In this document: positions 27,529 through 35,356 of the stretch, piece after piece
Position numbering within the stretch: the first letter of the stretch is position 1
How the letters are laid out: each line of letters starts with the position of its first letter
Assembly (NCBI GenBank): GCA_002343985.1
Contig: DDTB01000017.1
Coordinates: forward strand, 60,083-124,082
From: Chitinophagaceae bacterium UBA2375
Lineage (GTDB): Bacteria > Bacteroidota > Bacteroidia > Chitinophagales > Chitinophagaceae
Reading direction: 5' to 3'
DNA: 64,000 nucleotides
Notes under the pieces: model-generated
Database searches by the model: none
What the model saw: only the letters and a program-made list of their open reading frames with translations
Told to the model about the DNA's origin: nothing
Position numbers and translations under genes: made by a program

Positions 27529-29049
27529 ATGAAGTTCCTGTCTCCAGCCATATCCAAACTGGCCCGGATGCGTTTATGGCGCATTGAAAACTGGACGAAT
27601 CACCCGGTGGCGGCGCAGCGTGAGGTATTGCAGGACCTGGTTACCGCCGCCCAGTACACCGAATTCGGCAAGAAATACGGCTTTTCGAAACTTTTCTCCG
27701 TAAAAACTTTCAAGCAAACGGTGCCGGTGCATGAGTACGACGACCTACGGCCATATATCGAGCGCATGATGGAAGGGGAGGAAAATGTATTGTGGAATTC
27801 GCCGGTGCAGTGGTTCGCGAAAAGCAGCGGCACCACCAGCGATAAAAGCAAATTCATCCCCATCAGCGAGGAAAGCCTGCAGGAAAACCATTACAAGGCC
27901 AGTAAGGACGTACTCACCAATTATTATAAGAACTTTCCATCGAGCGACTTGCTGACCGGTAAGGGGTTGGTGGTGGGGGGATCGCACCAGCTCAGCCAAC
28001 ACAATGAATTTGTGCAATACGGCGACCTGAGCGCGGTCCTTATGCAGAACGCGCCCTTTTGGGGACAATGGCTGCGCACGCCTGAACTGGCTATTGCCCT
28101 GCTCGACGATTGGGAGGATAAGCTCGAAAAACTGGCGCAGACCACGGCTGAAGAGAATGTCACGTCAATCGCCGGCGTACCCACCTGGACCCTCCTCCTG
28201 CTGAAACGCATCCTTGAGATCAAAGGCAAGGGAACCATCAGCGAAGTATGGCCCAACCTGGAATTGTATATCGTGGGCGGTGTTTCGTTTGTGCCTTACC
28301 GTGAGCAATTCGAACGGTTGATCGGCAAGCCCATCAATTATCTCGAAATTTATAATGCCAGCGAAGGCTTTATCGCAGCGCAGGAAAAGCCCGATGATGA
28401 AGGCATGACACTCTTCACGGAGCATGGCGTGTTTTTTGAATTTATGCCGGTTGAGGAATATGGGAAAAAATTCCCCAACACGGTCGGTTTAAACCAGGTG
28501 CAGCTCAATAAACAATACGCCCTGATCATCAGTACCACAGGTGGTTTGTGGAGGTATATTATTGGGGATACGGTTAAGTTTACATCACTCAAGCCTTACC
28601 GCATCGTGATCACTGGCAGGCTGAAGCATTATATCAACGCGTTTGGGGAGGAAGTGATGGTGGATAATTCCGACAGGGCCATTGCCATGGCATCCGAAAA
28701 AACGGGCGCGGTGGTGAATGACTACACGGCAGCCCCCGTATATTTCTCGGCATCCGGCAACGGCGCACATGAATGGCTGATAGAGTTCGATAAGGAGCCG
28801 ACCGACCTCAGGACTTTTACCCGTGAACTGGATGCAGGCCTGCAATCCCTGAACAGCGATTATGAGGCGAAGCGCCAGAAAAACATCGCGCTCAGCATGC
28901 CGCTCGTACACGCGTTACCGAAAGGTACGTTTACAGAATGGCTGAGGTGCAAGGGGAAGCTAGGCGGGCAACATAAAGTGCCCAGGCTCAGCAATGACCG
29001 TAAAATTTTGGAAGAAATACTATCTATTCATCACACGGCCCAGGCATGA
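27529..29049 (+). CDS. GH3-like acyl-adenylate-forming protein
   Basis: A 506-residue protein of the GH3 auxin-responsive family. In plants GH3 enzymes adenylate carboxylic acids and join them to amino acids; bacterial members are poorly known. The ATP motif FAKSSGTTSDKSKFIP (near 101-116) corresponds to the SSGTT motif of plant GH3, and ASEGFIA and LWRYIIGDTVKF match the other two GH3 nucleotide motifs. The substrate is unknown. Its stop overlaps the start of the DUF3667 gene by 4 bases, and fabG follows, suggesting a link with fatty-acid or lipid metabolism. Confidence 0.88.
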   Translation: MKFLSPAISKLARMRLWRIENWTNHPVAAQREVLQDLVTAAQYTEFGKKYGFSKLFSVKTFKQTVPVHEYDDLRPYIERMMEGEENVLWNSPVQWFAKSSGTTSDKSKFIPISEESLQENHYKASKDVLTNYYKNFPSSDLLTGKGLVVGGSHQLSQHNEFVQYGDLSAVLMQNAPFWGQWLRTPELAIALLDDWEDKLEKLAQTTAEENVTSIAGVPTWTLLLLKRILEIKGKGTISEVWPNLELYIVGGVSFVPYREQFERLIGKPINYLEIYNASEGFIAAQEKPDDEGMTLFTEHGVFFEFMPVEEYGKKFPNTVGLNQVQLNKQYALIISTTGGLWRYIIGDTVKFTSLKPYRIVITGRLKHYINAFGEEVMVDNSDRAIAMASEKTGAVVNDYTAAPVYFSASGNGAHEWLIEFDKEPTDLRTFTRELDAGLQSLNSDYEAKRQKNIALSMPLVHALPKGTFTEWLRCKGKLGGQHKVPRLSNDRKILEEILSIHHTAQA

Positions 29050-29984
29050 ATGAACATGAACAACATTGTAAAAGCTGCGGACAATTGTTCCAGGGTAAAT
29101 TTTGCCCCAATTGTGGTGAGAAGGTTTTGCATGAGCACGACAAATCCGTATGGCATTTTTTTGAGGAAGCCATTCATTTCCTGACACATTTTGAAGGCAC
29201 TTTTTTTGCTACTCTGAGGGCCATATTTTTTCATCCCGGGAAATTGTCAAAAGATTACTGCGCGGGGATCAGGCGGAAATATTTTAAGCCCCTGCCCTTT
29301 TTTATGTTATTGGTTTTTTTATACCTGCTCTTTCCTTTATTCAAAGGACTGAATATGCAGTTTATGTTCTACCTGAAAAAAGGGAATGAGGCAAGCAGGC
29401 TTGTATCAGAAAGAACAAGTGTTAATGTGGATAGCCTTTTGCATTTTGCAGATACAAAGGCCTCCGGGGTTGTTTTTGAAGATGACCTTGATAGAAGTTA
29501 CTACCATGCCAGGTTGCGGGATTCGTTGTTTAATGCCAATCCCGCACTATCATCATTATCTGATGAATTTAACCGGAAATCTGAAAAAACATCAAAACTG
29601 CTCCTGTTGATTTTGATCCCCTTATCCGCCATTCCACTGTGGTTGATGCAAGGAAAAAAGCGAAAATACCTGTTCGACCATATGGTATTGGCAACAGAAT
29701 TAAATGCATACCTGATCATCACGGGCTTTTTTATTTTTCCATTGTTGTTGCTGGCCCTCATTTGGTTATTTCCCGGCTTTCGCATTCTTCAGTCGGAGAC
29801 ATTTATTGGATTTGTTGTTTACTTTGTTTTTTTCATCTTTTGTTTTCGTTCGTTTCGAAACTTTTATCAAAACGGATATCTTTGGGCATTGCTGAAAGCG
29901 ATGGCTTTTTGCCTGTTGCATATAGTCATCATGTTCGTTATTTATAAAGCCATTTTATTTTACACAACATTTTATTTGATTTAA
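29046..29984 (+). CDS. DUF3667 membrane protein with N-terminal zinc ribbon
   Basis: A 312-residue protein. Residues 8-24 carry a CKSCGQLFQGKFCPNCG zinc ribbon, followed by a conserved HEHDKSVWHFFEEAIHFLTHFEGTFFATLRAIFFHPGKLS segment region that defines DUF3667, and then five or six membrane spans. Function is unknown. Its ATG overlaps the stop of the GH3-like gene, and fabG starts 9 bases after it, so all three are one operon. Phe and Ile content is high, as expected of an inner-membrane protein. Confidence 0.85.
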   Translation: MNEHEQHCKSCGQLFQGKFCPNCGEKVLHEHDKSVWHFFEEAIHFLTHFEGTFFATLRAIFFHPGKLSKDYCAGIRRKYFKPLPFFMLLVFLYLLFPLFKGLNMQFMFYLKKGNEASRLVSERTSVNVDSLLHFADTKASGVVFEDDLDRSYYHARLRDSLFNANPALSSLSDEFNRKSEKTSKLLLLILIPLSAIPLWLMQGKKRKYLFDHMVLATELNAYLIITGFFIFPLLLLALIWLFPGFRILQSETFIGFVVYFVFFIFCFRSFRNFYQNGYLWALLKAMAFCLLHIVIMFVIYKAILFYTTFYLI

Positions 29985-29993
29985 TATCTGCTT

Positions 29994-30749
29994 ATGAAAT
30001 TATTATCCGGCAAAACAGCTATTGTAACAGGCGCCGCCCGTGGGATTGGTGAGGCCATCGCCACTGTATTCGCAACACATGGCGCGGATGTGGCATTTAC
30101 CTATGTGAGCGACAGCAGTGCTGAAAGGGCGAAATTGCTGGAGGAAAAACTGCGCGCCCTTGGCTTACAGGCAAAAGCCTACCAGAGCAACGCCGGTGAT
30201 TTTGCGGCCTGCGAAACGCTGGTGAATGATGTACTGGCCGTGTTTGGCAAAGTGGATATCTGCGTCAACAACGCGGGCATTTCAAAAGATAACCTGCTCC
30301 TGCGCATGACCCCTGAGCAATGGGATGATGTCATGCAGATAAACCTGAAGAGTGTGTTTAATATGACCAAACAGGTCATCAAACCCATGATGAAAGCCAA
30401 AAGCGGCAGCATCATTAATATGAGCAGCGTGATCGGCGAAATGGGCAATGCCGGGCAAAGCAGTTACGCGGCCAGCAAGGCGGGCATCATTGGGTTTACC
30501 AAAAGCGTAGCCAAGGAACTGGGAAGCCGGAATATCCGTTGCAATGCCATCGCCCCGGGTTTCGTGGAAACCGATATGACCAGTTACCTGAAGGAAGGCG
30601 AGGGCGCCGAGAAATATAAGGCGGGCATCCCGCTGGGGCGTTTTGCCTCCGGGGAAGACATTGCCCACGTGGCCCTTTTCCTAGCGTCGGATTGGGGGTC
30701 TTATATCACCGGGCAAACCATCAGCGCCTGCGGTGGACTTAATATATAG
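29994..30749 (+). CDS. fabG: 3-oxoacyl-ACP reductase
   Basis: A 251-residue short-chain dehydrogenase that reduces 3-oxoacyl-ACP with NADPH in fatty-acid elongation. The cofactor motif TGAARGIG (near 12-19), the NNAG motif, the catalytic Ser in MSSV and the YAASK motif (Tyr and Lys) are present, as is the PGFVETDMT segment typical of FabG. Length is standard. It closes an operon with the GH3-like and DUF3667 genes. A different SDR substrate cannot be excluded, but identity to FabG-type motifs is high. Confidence 0.93.
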   Translation: MKLLSGKTAIVTGAARGIGEAIATVFATHGADVAFTYVSDSSAERAKLLEEKLRALGLQAKAYQSNAGDFAACETLVNDVLAVFGKVDICVNNAGISKDNLLLRMTPEQWDDVMQINLKSVFNMTKQVIKPMMKAKSGSIINMSSVIGEMGNAGQSSYAASKAGIIGFTKSVAKELGSRNIRCNAIAPGFVETDMTSYLKEGEGAEKYKAGIPLGRFASGEDIAHVALFLASDWGSYITGQTISACGGLNI

Positions 30750-30806
30750 CAGAAAAAAACAGATTTGTTAATCCGCCTTTAACATTCAGGCCTGCGGGCA
30801 AACAAG

Positions 30807-30814
30807 TATATTTG
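30807..30814 (+). promoter_or_regulatory. -7 box before the small anchored protein gene
   Basis: TATATTTG is an exact TAnnTTTG match. The ATG at 30821 is 7 bases beyond it, so the transcript may be leaderless. Confidence 0.55.
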
Positions 30815-30820
30815 TGGGGT

Positions 30821-31183
30821 ATGATAAAAGCCCGTACATCAGTAAGAGCAATCCTTTGCAGGTGGGTACCCACGATGCTCATGATTGGCTGCCTGTTGTT
30901 ATTGACTGGCTCCAATTTCTTGCTGTATCCCCCTTCGGGTGCCATATCGGGTTTGTATCAGCCCGCAAAAGATCATCAACCTGACCCCCAGGGGCCGGTT
31001 GAAGAAAAGCCTGCTTCTGCCAATAGTTTGTCGATCCAGGAAGAATATGTACACGAAACTGAACATATACATCCCCCGTTAATTTTAGTTTCAAAATCTA
31101 CTGTTGGTTTTCACGCGGTAGAAAAAACACAAGATGTTCCATTTGAATTGCATACGCCCCCTCCCAAGTGCCTTATCGCCTGA
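30821..31183 (+). CDS. Small membrane-anchored hypothetical protein upstream of sulP
   Basis: A 120-residue protein with one hydrophobic span (about 13-35), perhaps an uncleaved signal anchor, and a polar Pro-, Glu- and His-containing outer part ending in a FELHTPPPK segment. No family was recognised. The start at 30821 follows a perfect -7 box; an upstream TTG (30812) lies within the box and is unlikely. It precedes the SulP and carbonic anhydrase genes on the same strand, 117 bases away, so a role in bicarbonate uptake is possible but unproven. Confidence 0.6.
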   Translation: MIKARTSVRAILCRWVPTMLMIGCLLLLTGSNFLLYPPSGAISGLYQPAKDHQPDPQGPVEEKPASANSLSIQEEYVHETEHIHPPLILVSKSTVGFHAVEKTQDVPFELHTPPPKCLIA

Positions 31184-31221
31184 TTGCATTTGTCTTTAAC
31201 TTCTTTTCCCTTTTAACAGAA

Positions 31222-31260
31222 ATGGCTGTACGGACTGTGTAATGATAAACCGTAAGCCAT
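31222..31260 (+). promoter_or_regulatory. Leader hairpin before sulP
   Basis: ATGGCT plus TACGG (31222-31233, one bulged G) pairs with CCGTA plus AGCCAT (31250-31260), giving 11 paired bases around a 16-base loop. It lies 40 bases before the sulP start. No T tract follows, so it may be a leader structure rather than a terminator. Confidence 0.4.
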
Positions 31261-31299
31261 CATTCCGCCGCAGCGATGTGGCGCAACCATATTACCAAC

Positions 31300-32883
31300 A
31301 TGAAAAAATATCTACAGAACCTGGGTTCTGATTTCCCTTCGTCTATTGTTGTTTTCCTTGTAGCCATTCCACTTTGCCTGGGTATTGCCGTAGCCAGCGG
31401 GCTCGATGAATTTTCGGGTATCATCGGAGGTGTAGTCGGCGGCATCGTGGTGGGCCTGCTGAGCGGCAGCCACCTGAGTGTGAGCGGTCCTGCCGCGGGC
31501 CTCACGGCCATTGTAGCTGCAGCCGTACTCAAATTGCCCGCACCTGAAGCCTTTTTCCTTGCAGTAGTGATTGCCGGTATTTTTCAAATCCTGATGGGGG
31601 TGTTTAAACTTGGGGTGATTGGCGATTATGTACCCAACAGCGTGATCAAGGGTATGCTGGCAGCGATAGGCATCATCCTGATTTTAAAGCAGATCCCGCA
31701 TCTGGTGGGGTATGATAAAAATTATGAGGGCGACGAATCCTTTGTACAAGCCGGCGGCGAAAACACATTCACGGCCATCCTCAATGCATGGAAATACCTG
31801 ACGCCCATGGCGGTTTTGATTGGTGTTTTGGGTGTGTTGATCCTGGCATTGTATGAAACCAAGTGGATCAAGTCGAAAAAAATATTTCAACTGCTCAGCG
31901 GCCCGTTGGTGGTGGTGATACTCGGTGTGTTGTTGTCAACATTCCAATCATCTTTTGGCGCATCCTTCGCGCTGGAAGGTTCACACCTGGTTAATATCCC
32001 GGTAGCGGAGTCTGCCGGCGAGTTCTTTTCTTTTTTCCGGACACCGAACTGGGGCTTCATCACCAATACGGATGTTTGGGTAACGGCGATAACCCTTGCT
32101 CTGGTAGCCTCTTTGGAAACCCTGCTCGGTATTGAGGCTGTCGATAAACTCGATCCAATGAAGCGGGTAACACCCCCCAACCGCGAACTGCTGGCGCAGG
32201 GCTCGGGAAATATTGTGAGCGGCTTACTTGGGGGCTTGCCGCTGACCAGCGTGATTGTACGCTCCAGCGCCAATGTAAACGCGGGCGCCAAAACAAAGAC
32301 AAGCACCATTTTGCATGGTATCCTGATTTTGGTTTGCGTGGCATTTGTACCCAACCTGCTGAACATGATCCCGAAAGCGGCATTGGCGGCCATCCTGGTG
32401 TTTACCGGTTACAAACTGGCCAAGCCGGCATTATTCCGGGAACATTATCAAAGGGGGTGGGACCAGTTTATGCCTTTTGTGATCACCATCCTGGCGATTG
32501 TGGTAACGGATTTGCTGAAAGGGGTGATCATCGGCATCATCGTGGGTATTTTTTATGTGATCCGCAGCAATTTCAGGACAGCTATTTTTGTGGTGCAAAA
32601 CAATAACAGTTACCTGCTGAGGATGCGTAAAGACGTATCTTTCTTTGTGAAACCCAGGCTGAAGGAATCACTGGAAAGCATCCCGGAAAATTCGAGCTTG
32701 CACGTGGACATGACAAGGGCTGAATTTGTGGATATGGATATATTGGATACTATCAATGAATTTATAGTGCACGCGCAATTAAAAAACATACGCGTCACCG
32801 TTAGTAAGTCAACCTACAATGCTTCACATCAGCTCATCAACCCACAAAAGGAAGCCATTGCTGATGATGACATGGCCAGGTAA
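31300..32883 (+). CDS. SulP-family anion transporter, probable bicarbonate importer
   Basis: A 527-residue transporter with about 12 to 14 membrane spans followed by a C-terminal STAS domain (about 440-520). The N-terminal SSIVVFLVAIPLCLGIAVASG stretch with its short first spans and the SGPAAGL motif are typical of SulP. I chose ATG 31300; the frame opens at 31276 but MKKY is the usual start type. SulP members move sulfate, bicarbonate or other anions. The adjacent carbonic anhydrase gene, 40 bases downstream, favours bicarbonate (as in BicA). Confidence 0.9.
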   Translation: MKKYLQNLGSDFPSSIVVFLVAIPLCLGIAVASGLDEFSGIIGGVVGGIVVGLLSGSHLSVSGPAAGLTAIVAAAVLKLPAPEAFFLAVVIAGIFQILMGVFKLGVIGDYVPNSVIKGMLAAIGIILILKQIPHLVGYDKNYEGDESFVQAGGENTFTAILNAWKYLTPMAVLIGVLGVLILALYETKWIKSKKIFQLLSGPLVVVILGVLLSTFQSSFGASFALEGSHLVNIPVAESAGEFFSFFRTPNWGFITNTDVWVTAITLALVASLETLLGIEAVDKLDPMKRVTPPNRELLAQGSGNIVSGLLGGLPLTSVIVRSSANVNAGAKTKTSTILHGILILVCVAFVPNLLNMIPKAALAAILVFTGYKLAKPALFREHYQRGWDQFMPFVITILAIVVTDLLKGVIIGIIVGIFYVIRSNFRTAIFVVQNNNSYLLRMRKDVSFFVKPRLKESLESIPENSSLHVDMTRAEFVDMDILDTINEFIVHAQLKNIRVTVSKSTYNASHQLINPQKEAIADDDMAR

Positions 32884-32923
32884 ACAAAAAAAACCTTTCA
32901 TCAACCAATAAAAATCAACACAC

Positions 32924-33556
32924 ATGCAAGCATACGAAAAACTATTGCTCGAAAACAGGGCCTGGGCCAAAGAAAAATTATTGCAGGACCCTAAGTTTTT
33001 TTCGCGCCTCTCGCATTTACAAACACCGGAATTCTTGTGGATTGGTTGCTCCGACAGCCGCGTACCGGCCAATGAAATCACCAACACGCAACCCGGTGAA
33101 ATATTTGTACACCGCAACATCGCCAACATGGTGGTGCATACCGACCTGAACCTGCTCAGCGTACTTGAATACGCCGTAGTGCAATTGAAAGTGAAACATA
33201 TCATCGTCTGCGGGCATTATGGCTGCGGTGGTGTGAAAGCCGCCATGGGCCGTCATTCACTGGGTATTATCAATAAGTGGTTGCGCAATATCAAGGATGT
33301 GTACCGTTTTCACCGCGAAGAAGTAGATGCGCTGCCGGATGAGAATGACCGTGTAAACCGCTTAACGGAGCTGAATGTGCAAGAGCAGGTCATGAACCTG
33401 GCAAAGACATCGATCATCCAAAAGGCATGGAAAGAAGATCAACGCCCGCACCTGCACGGTTGGGTCTATGGGCTCGAAGATGGCATCATCAAGCCCGTTT
33501 GCGAAATGGCAGCAGGAACGCATATTGATATCCTGTACGAATACGATAACCTCTAA
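32924..33556 (+). CDS. can: Beta-class carbonic anhydrase
   Basis: A 210-residue zinc enzyme that interconverts CO2 and bicarbonate in the cytoplasm. The four active-site residues fall at the same positions as in E. coli Can: Cys42, Asp44, His98 and Cys101 (GCSDSR and HYGCGG motifs), with Arg46 for the Asp-Arg dyad. Together with the preceding SulP gene it should trap imported bicarbonate or supply it to carboxylases. Confidence 0.95.
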   Translation: MQAYEKLLLENRAWAKEKLLQDPKFFSRLSHLQTPEFLWIGCSDSRVPANEITNTQPGEIFVHRNIANMVVHTDLNLLSVLEYAVVQLKVKHIIVCGHYGCGGVKAAMGRHSLGIINKWLRNIKDVYRFHREEVDALPDENDRVNRLTELNVQEQVMNLAKTSIIQKAWKEDQRPHLHGWVYGLEDGIIKPVCEMAAGTHIDILYEYDNL

Positions 33557-33569
33557 GGATAGACGAAAA

Positions 33570-34250
33570 TTATTTCCGTTTCCGGATGGAAGAAAATACC
33601 AGGGACTCCAGGAAGGCTTTCAGTTTTCCGGAGTCTTTTTCATGTCCGAAATCCGTTAGCGATGGGAGATGCTGCATAAAGAATAATTGAAAATGGGCCG
33701 CCTCGATCAGGGTGCTGGCCAGCGAGCGGCTGAAAGGATATTGGGGGTTGTACGCCAGGAACAGGTCGGCGATCTTGCCGCATAAGTCTTTATAGGGTTT
33801 GTAAAAACGGGCCTTGTTGTTTTCCGTAACCTCCCGGGTGAGGTATGCCTTATTGCTTTCGCGGATGGCAATATGGTACAACGCGTTCTTCAGTTTCAGG
33901 TCGCCAAGGATGCTGTCTTCGCTTTCGTTCAACAGTAGTTCAATGAGCCTTTTGATTTTTTGCTCAGGCTGCCGGATATGCCTGAGGTTGAGTTCGATGC
34001 TGTATTCCAGCAAGCCCCAGTACCAGGCATTAATGTACACCAGCAGCCGGTGTTTGTTCTCAAAATAACGGTACACGCTGGCTTCCGTAGTGTCTATCCG
34101 CGCAGCCAGTTTTTTAAACGTGAAGTCTTCAAATCCCAGTTCATGGATCATGTGGATGCTGTCCCGGACGATCTTCCTGCCCAGGGCCGTTTCCTCCGGG
34201 TCGCGGAGGAACAGCTTTTCATTCATTTTGATTTTGACTTCTAATTCCAT
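33570..34250 (-). CDS. TetR/AcrR-family transcriptional regulator
   Basis: A 226-residue (or 218 from ATG 34226) regulator with an N-terminal HTH (about 27-70, FKKLAARIDTTEASVYRYF) typical of TetR and a helical ligand-binding domain. It is convergent with the carbonic anhydrase gene and divergent from sbtA, and a perfect 17-bp palindrome lies between them. Autorepression and repression of the sbtA-isocitrate dehydrogenase operon are inferred. The ligand is unknown; a carbon metabolite such as 2-oxoglutarate would suit the neighbours but is a guess. Confidence 0.9.
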   Translation of the reverse strand: MELEVKIKMNEKLFLRDPEETALGRKIVRDSIHMIHELGFEDFTFKKLAARIDTTEASVYRYFENKHRLLVYINAWYWGLLEYSIELNLRHIRQPEQKIKRLIELLLNESEDSILGDLKLKNALYHIAIRESNKAYLTREVTENNKARFYKPYKDLCGKIADLFLAYNPQYPFSRSLASTLIEAAHFQLFFMQHLPSLTDFGHEKDSGKLKAFLESLVFSSIRKRK

Positions 34251-34317
34251 ACCTAAAGGACAAAGATACGAAGTAAAATATTCATACTGTTATAAATAAT
34301 ATAAATACAAACTAAAA

Positions 34318-34334
34318 TAATAGTAATACTATTA
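34318..34334. promoter_or_regulatory. Perfect 17-bp palindrome, candidate TetR operator
   Basis: TAATAGTA and TACTATTA flank a single central A (34326). It lies between the divergent TetR gene (start 34250) and sbtA, and ends 17 bases before the sbtA -7 box, so bound protein would cover the -33 region. Confidence 0.7.
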
Positions 34335-34351
34335 AATTAAATAATTCCCCT

Positions 34352-34359
34352 TACCTTTG
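34352..34359 (+). promoter_or_regulatory. -7 box of sbtA
   Basis: TACCTTTG is an exact match to TAnnTTTG. The sbtA ATG is at 34378. It also shows why the alternative start at 34357 is not used: that codon is inside the box. Confidence 0.65.
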
Positions 34360-34377
34360 TCGGGCAATCACCACAAT

Positions 34378-35340
34378 ATGCAAACCCTGCTCGACCCGGT
34401 CGTACTATTTTTTGTCTTAGGCGCTTTTGCCGGACTCGTGAAATCCGGGTTGAGGATACCATTGGCATTTTATAATACCCTGAGCATTTACCTGCTCTTG
34501 TCTATAGGCATCAAAGGGGGCATTGAATTGTTCGACCATCCGGCATCCGAAATCATCTGGCCTGCCATCGGCACCATTTGCCTCGGCGCCATCATCACCC
34601 TGATCGCTTTCCAGATTTTGTTCCGGCTGGGCAGGTTCGATAAAACCAATGCAGTAGCCATCGCTACGCATTATGGTTCGGTCAGCGCCGTCACCTTCGC
34701 GGTGGTATTAAGTTATTTGCAAGACAGGGGCTTGCCTTATGAAAAATACGTGACCGTTTTACTGGTACTGCTCGAAATACCATCCATCGCCGTAGGTATA
34801 TTTTTAGCGCGGTGGACGGAACGCGATGAGTCATTTAGCATGAAGAAACTCCTGCATGAAGTATTTTTGGGAAAAACCATTTTGTTGTTGTTGGGAGGGT
34901 TGATGATCGGACTGGTAACGGCATACACCGGCAATAAGCAACTCAATTTCTTTTTCTTCGATTTATTCAAGGGCTTCCTGGCCATATTTATGCTTGAAAT
35001 GGGCGTAGTGGCATCGCAGCGATTCCCCGACCTGAAGAAAGTAGGTGTCTTCCTTATTTTGTTTGGTATAGGCATGCCCATCATATCCGCACTTGTAGGG
35101 ATTGCTGTTGCCATGCTCACCGGGCTATCGGTTGGCGGCGCCATCGTTCTGGCTACCATGGCTGCCAGTGCATCGTATATAGCAGCGCCTGCCGCCATGA
35201 AAATCGCCCTGCCTAAGGCTAACCCCACTTTTTACCTGACGGCATCGCTGGGCATCAGCTTTCCGTTTAATATCATAGCGGGCATACCCCTGTATTATCA
35301 AATCACCCATTATCTCTATCAAACCTGTCATCTTATTTAA
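34378..35340 (+). CDS. sbtA: SbtA-type sodium-dependent bicarbonate transporter
   Basis: A 320-residue inner-membrane protein with about ten spans and the SbtA family (DUF897/Sbt_1) features: the start LLDPVVLFFVLG, SIYLLLSIGIKGG, the conserved THYGSVSAVTF segment and the mirrored ATMAASASYIAAPAAMKIALP segment of the second repeat. Cyanobacterial SbtA takes up bicarbonate with sodium. No SbtB (PII-like) gene is next to it. Its expression is probably controlled by the divergent TetR gene. An isocitrate dehydrogenase gene follows 16 bases later. Confidence 0.88.
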   Translation: MQTLLDPVVLFFVLGAFAGLVKSGLRIPLAFYNTLSIYLLLSIGIKGGIELFDHPASEIIWPAIGTICLGAIITLIAFQILFRLGRFDKTNAVAIATHYGSVSAVTFAVVLSYLQDRGLPYEKYVTVLLVLLEIPSIAVGIFLARWTERDESFSMKKLLHEVFLGKTILLLLGGLMIGLVTAYTGNKQLNFFFFDLFKGFLAIFMLEMGVVASQRFPDLKKVGVFLILFGIGMPIISALVGIAVAMLTGLSVGGAIVLATMAASASYIAAPAAMKIALPKANPTFYLTASLGISFPFNIIAGIPLYYQITHYLYQTCHLI

Positions 35341-35356
35341 TCTAAATACCAATCGT

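Noticed and set aside
31887..32393. Long minus-strand frame inside the SulP gene
   Set aside because: It is antisense to a well-supported transporter and has no recognisable domain.
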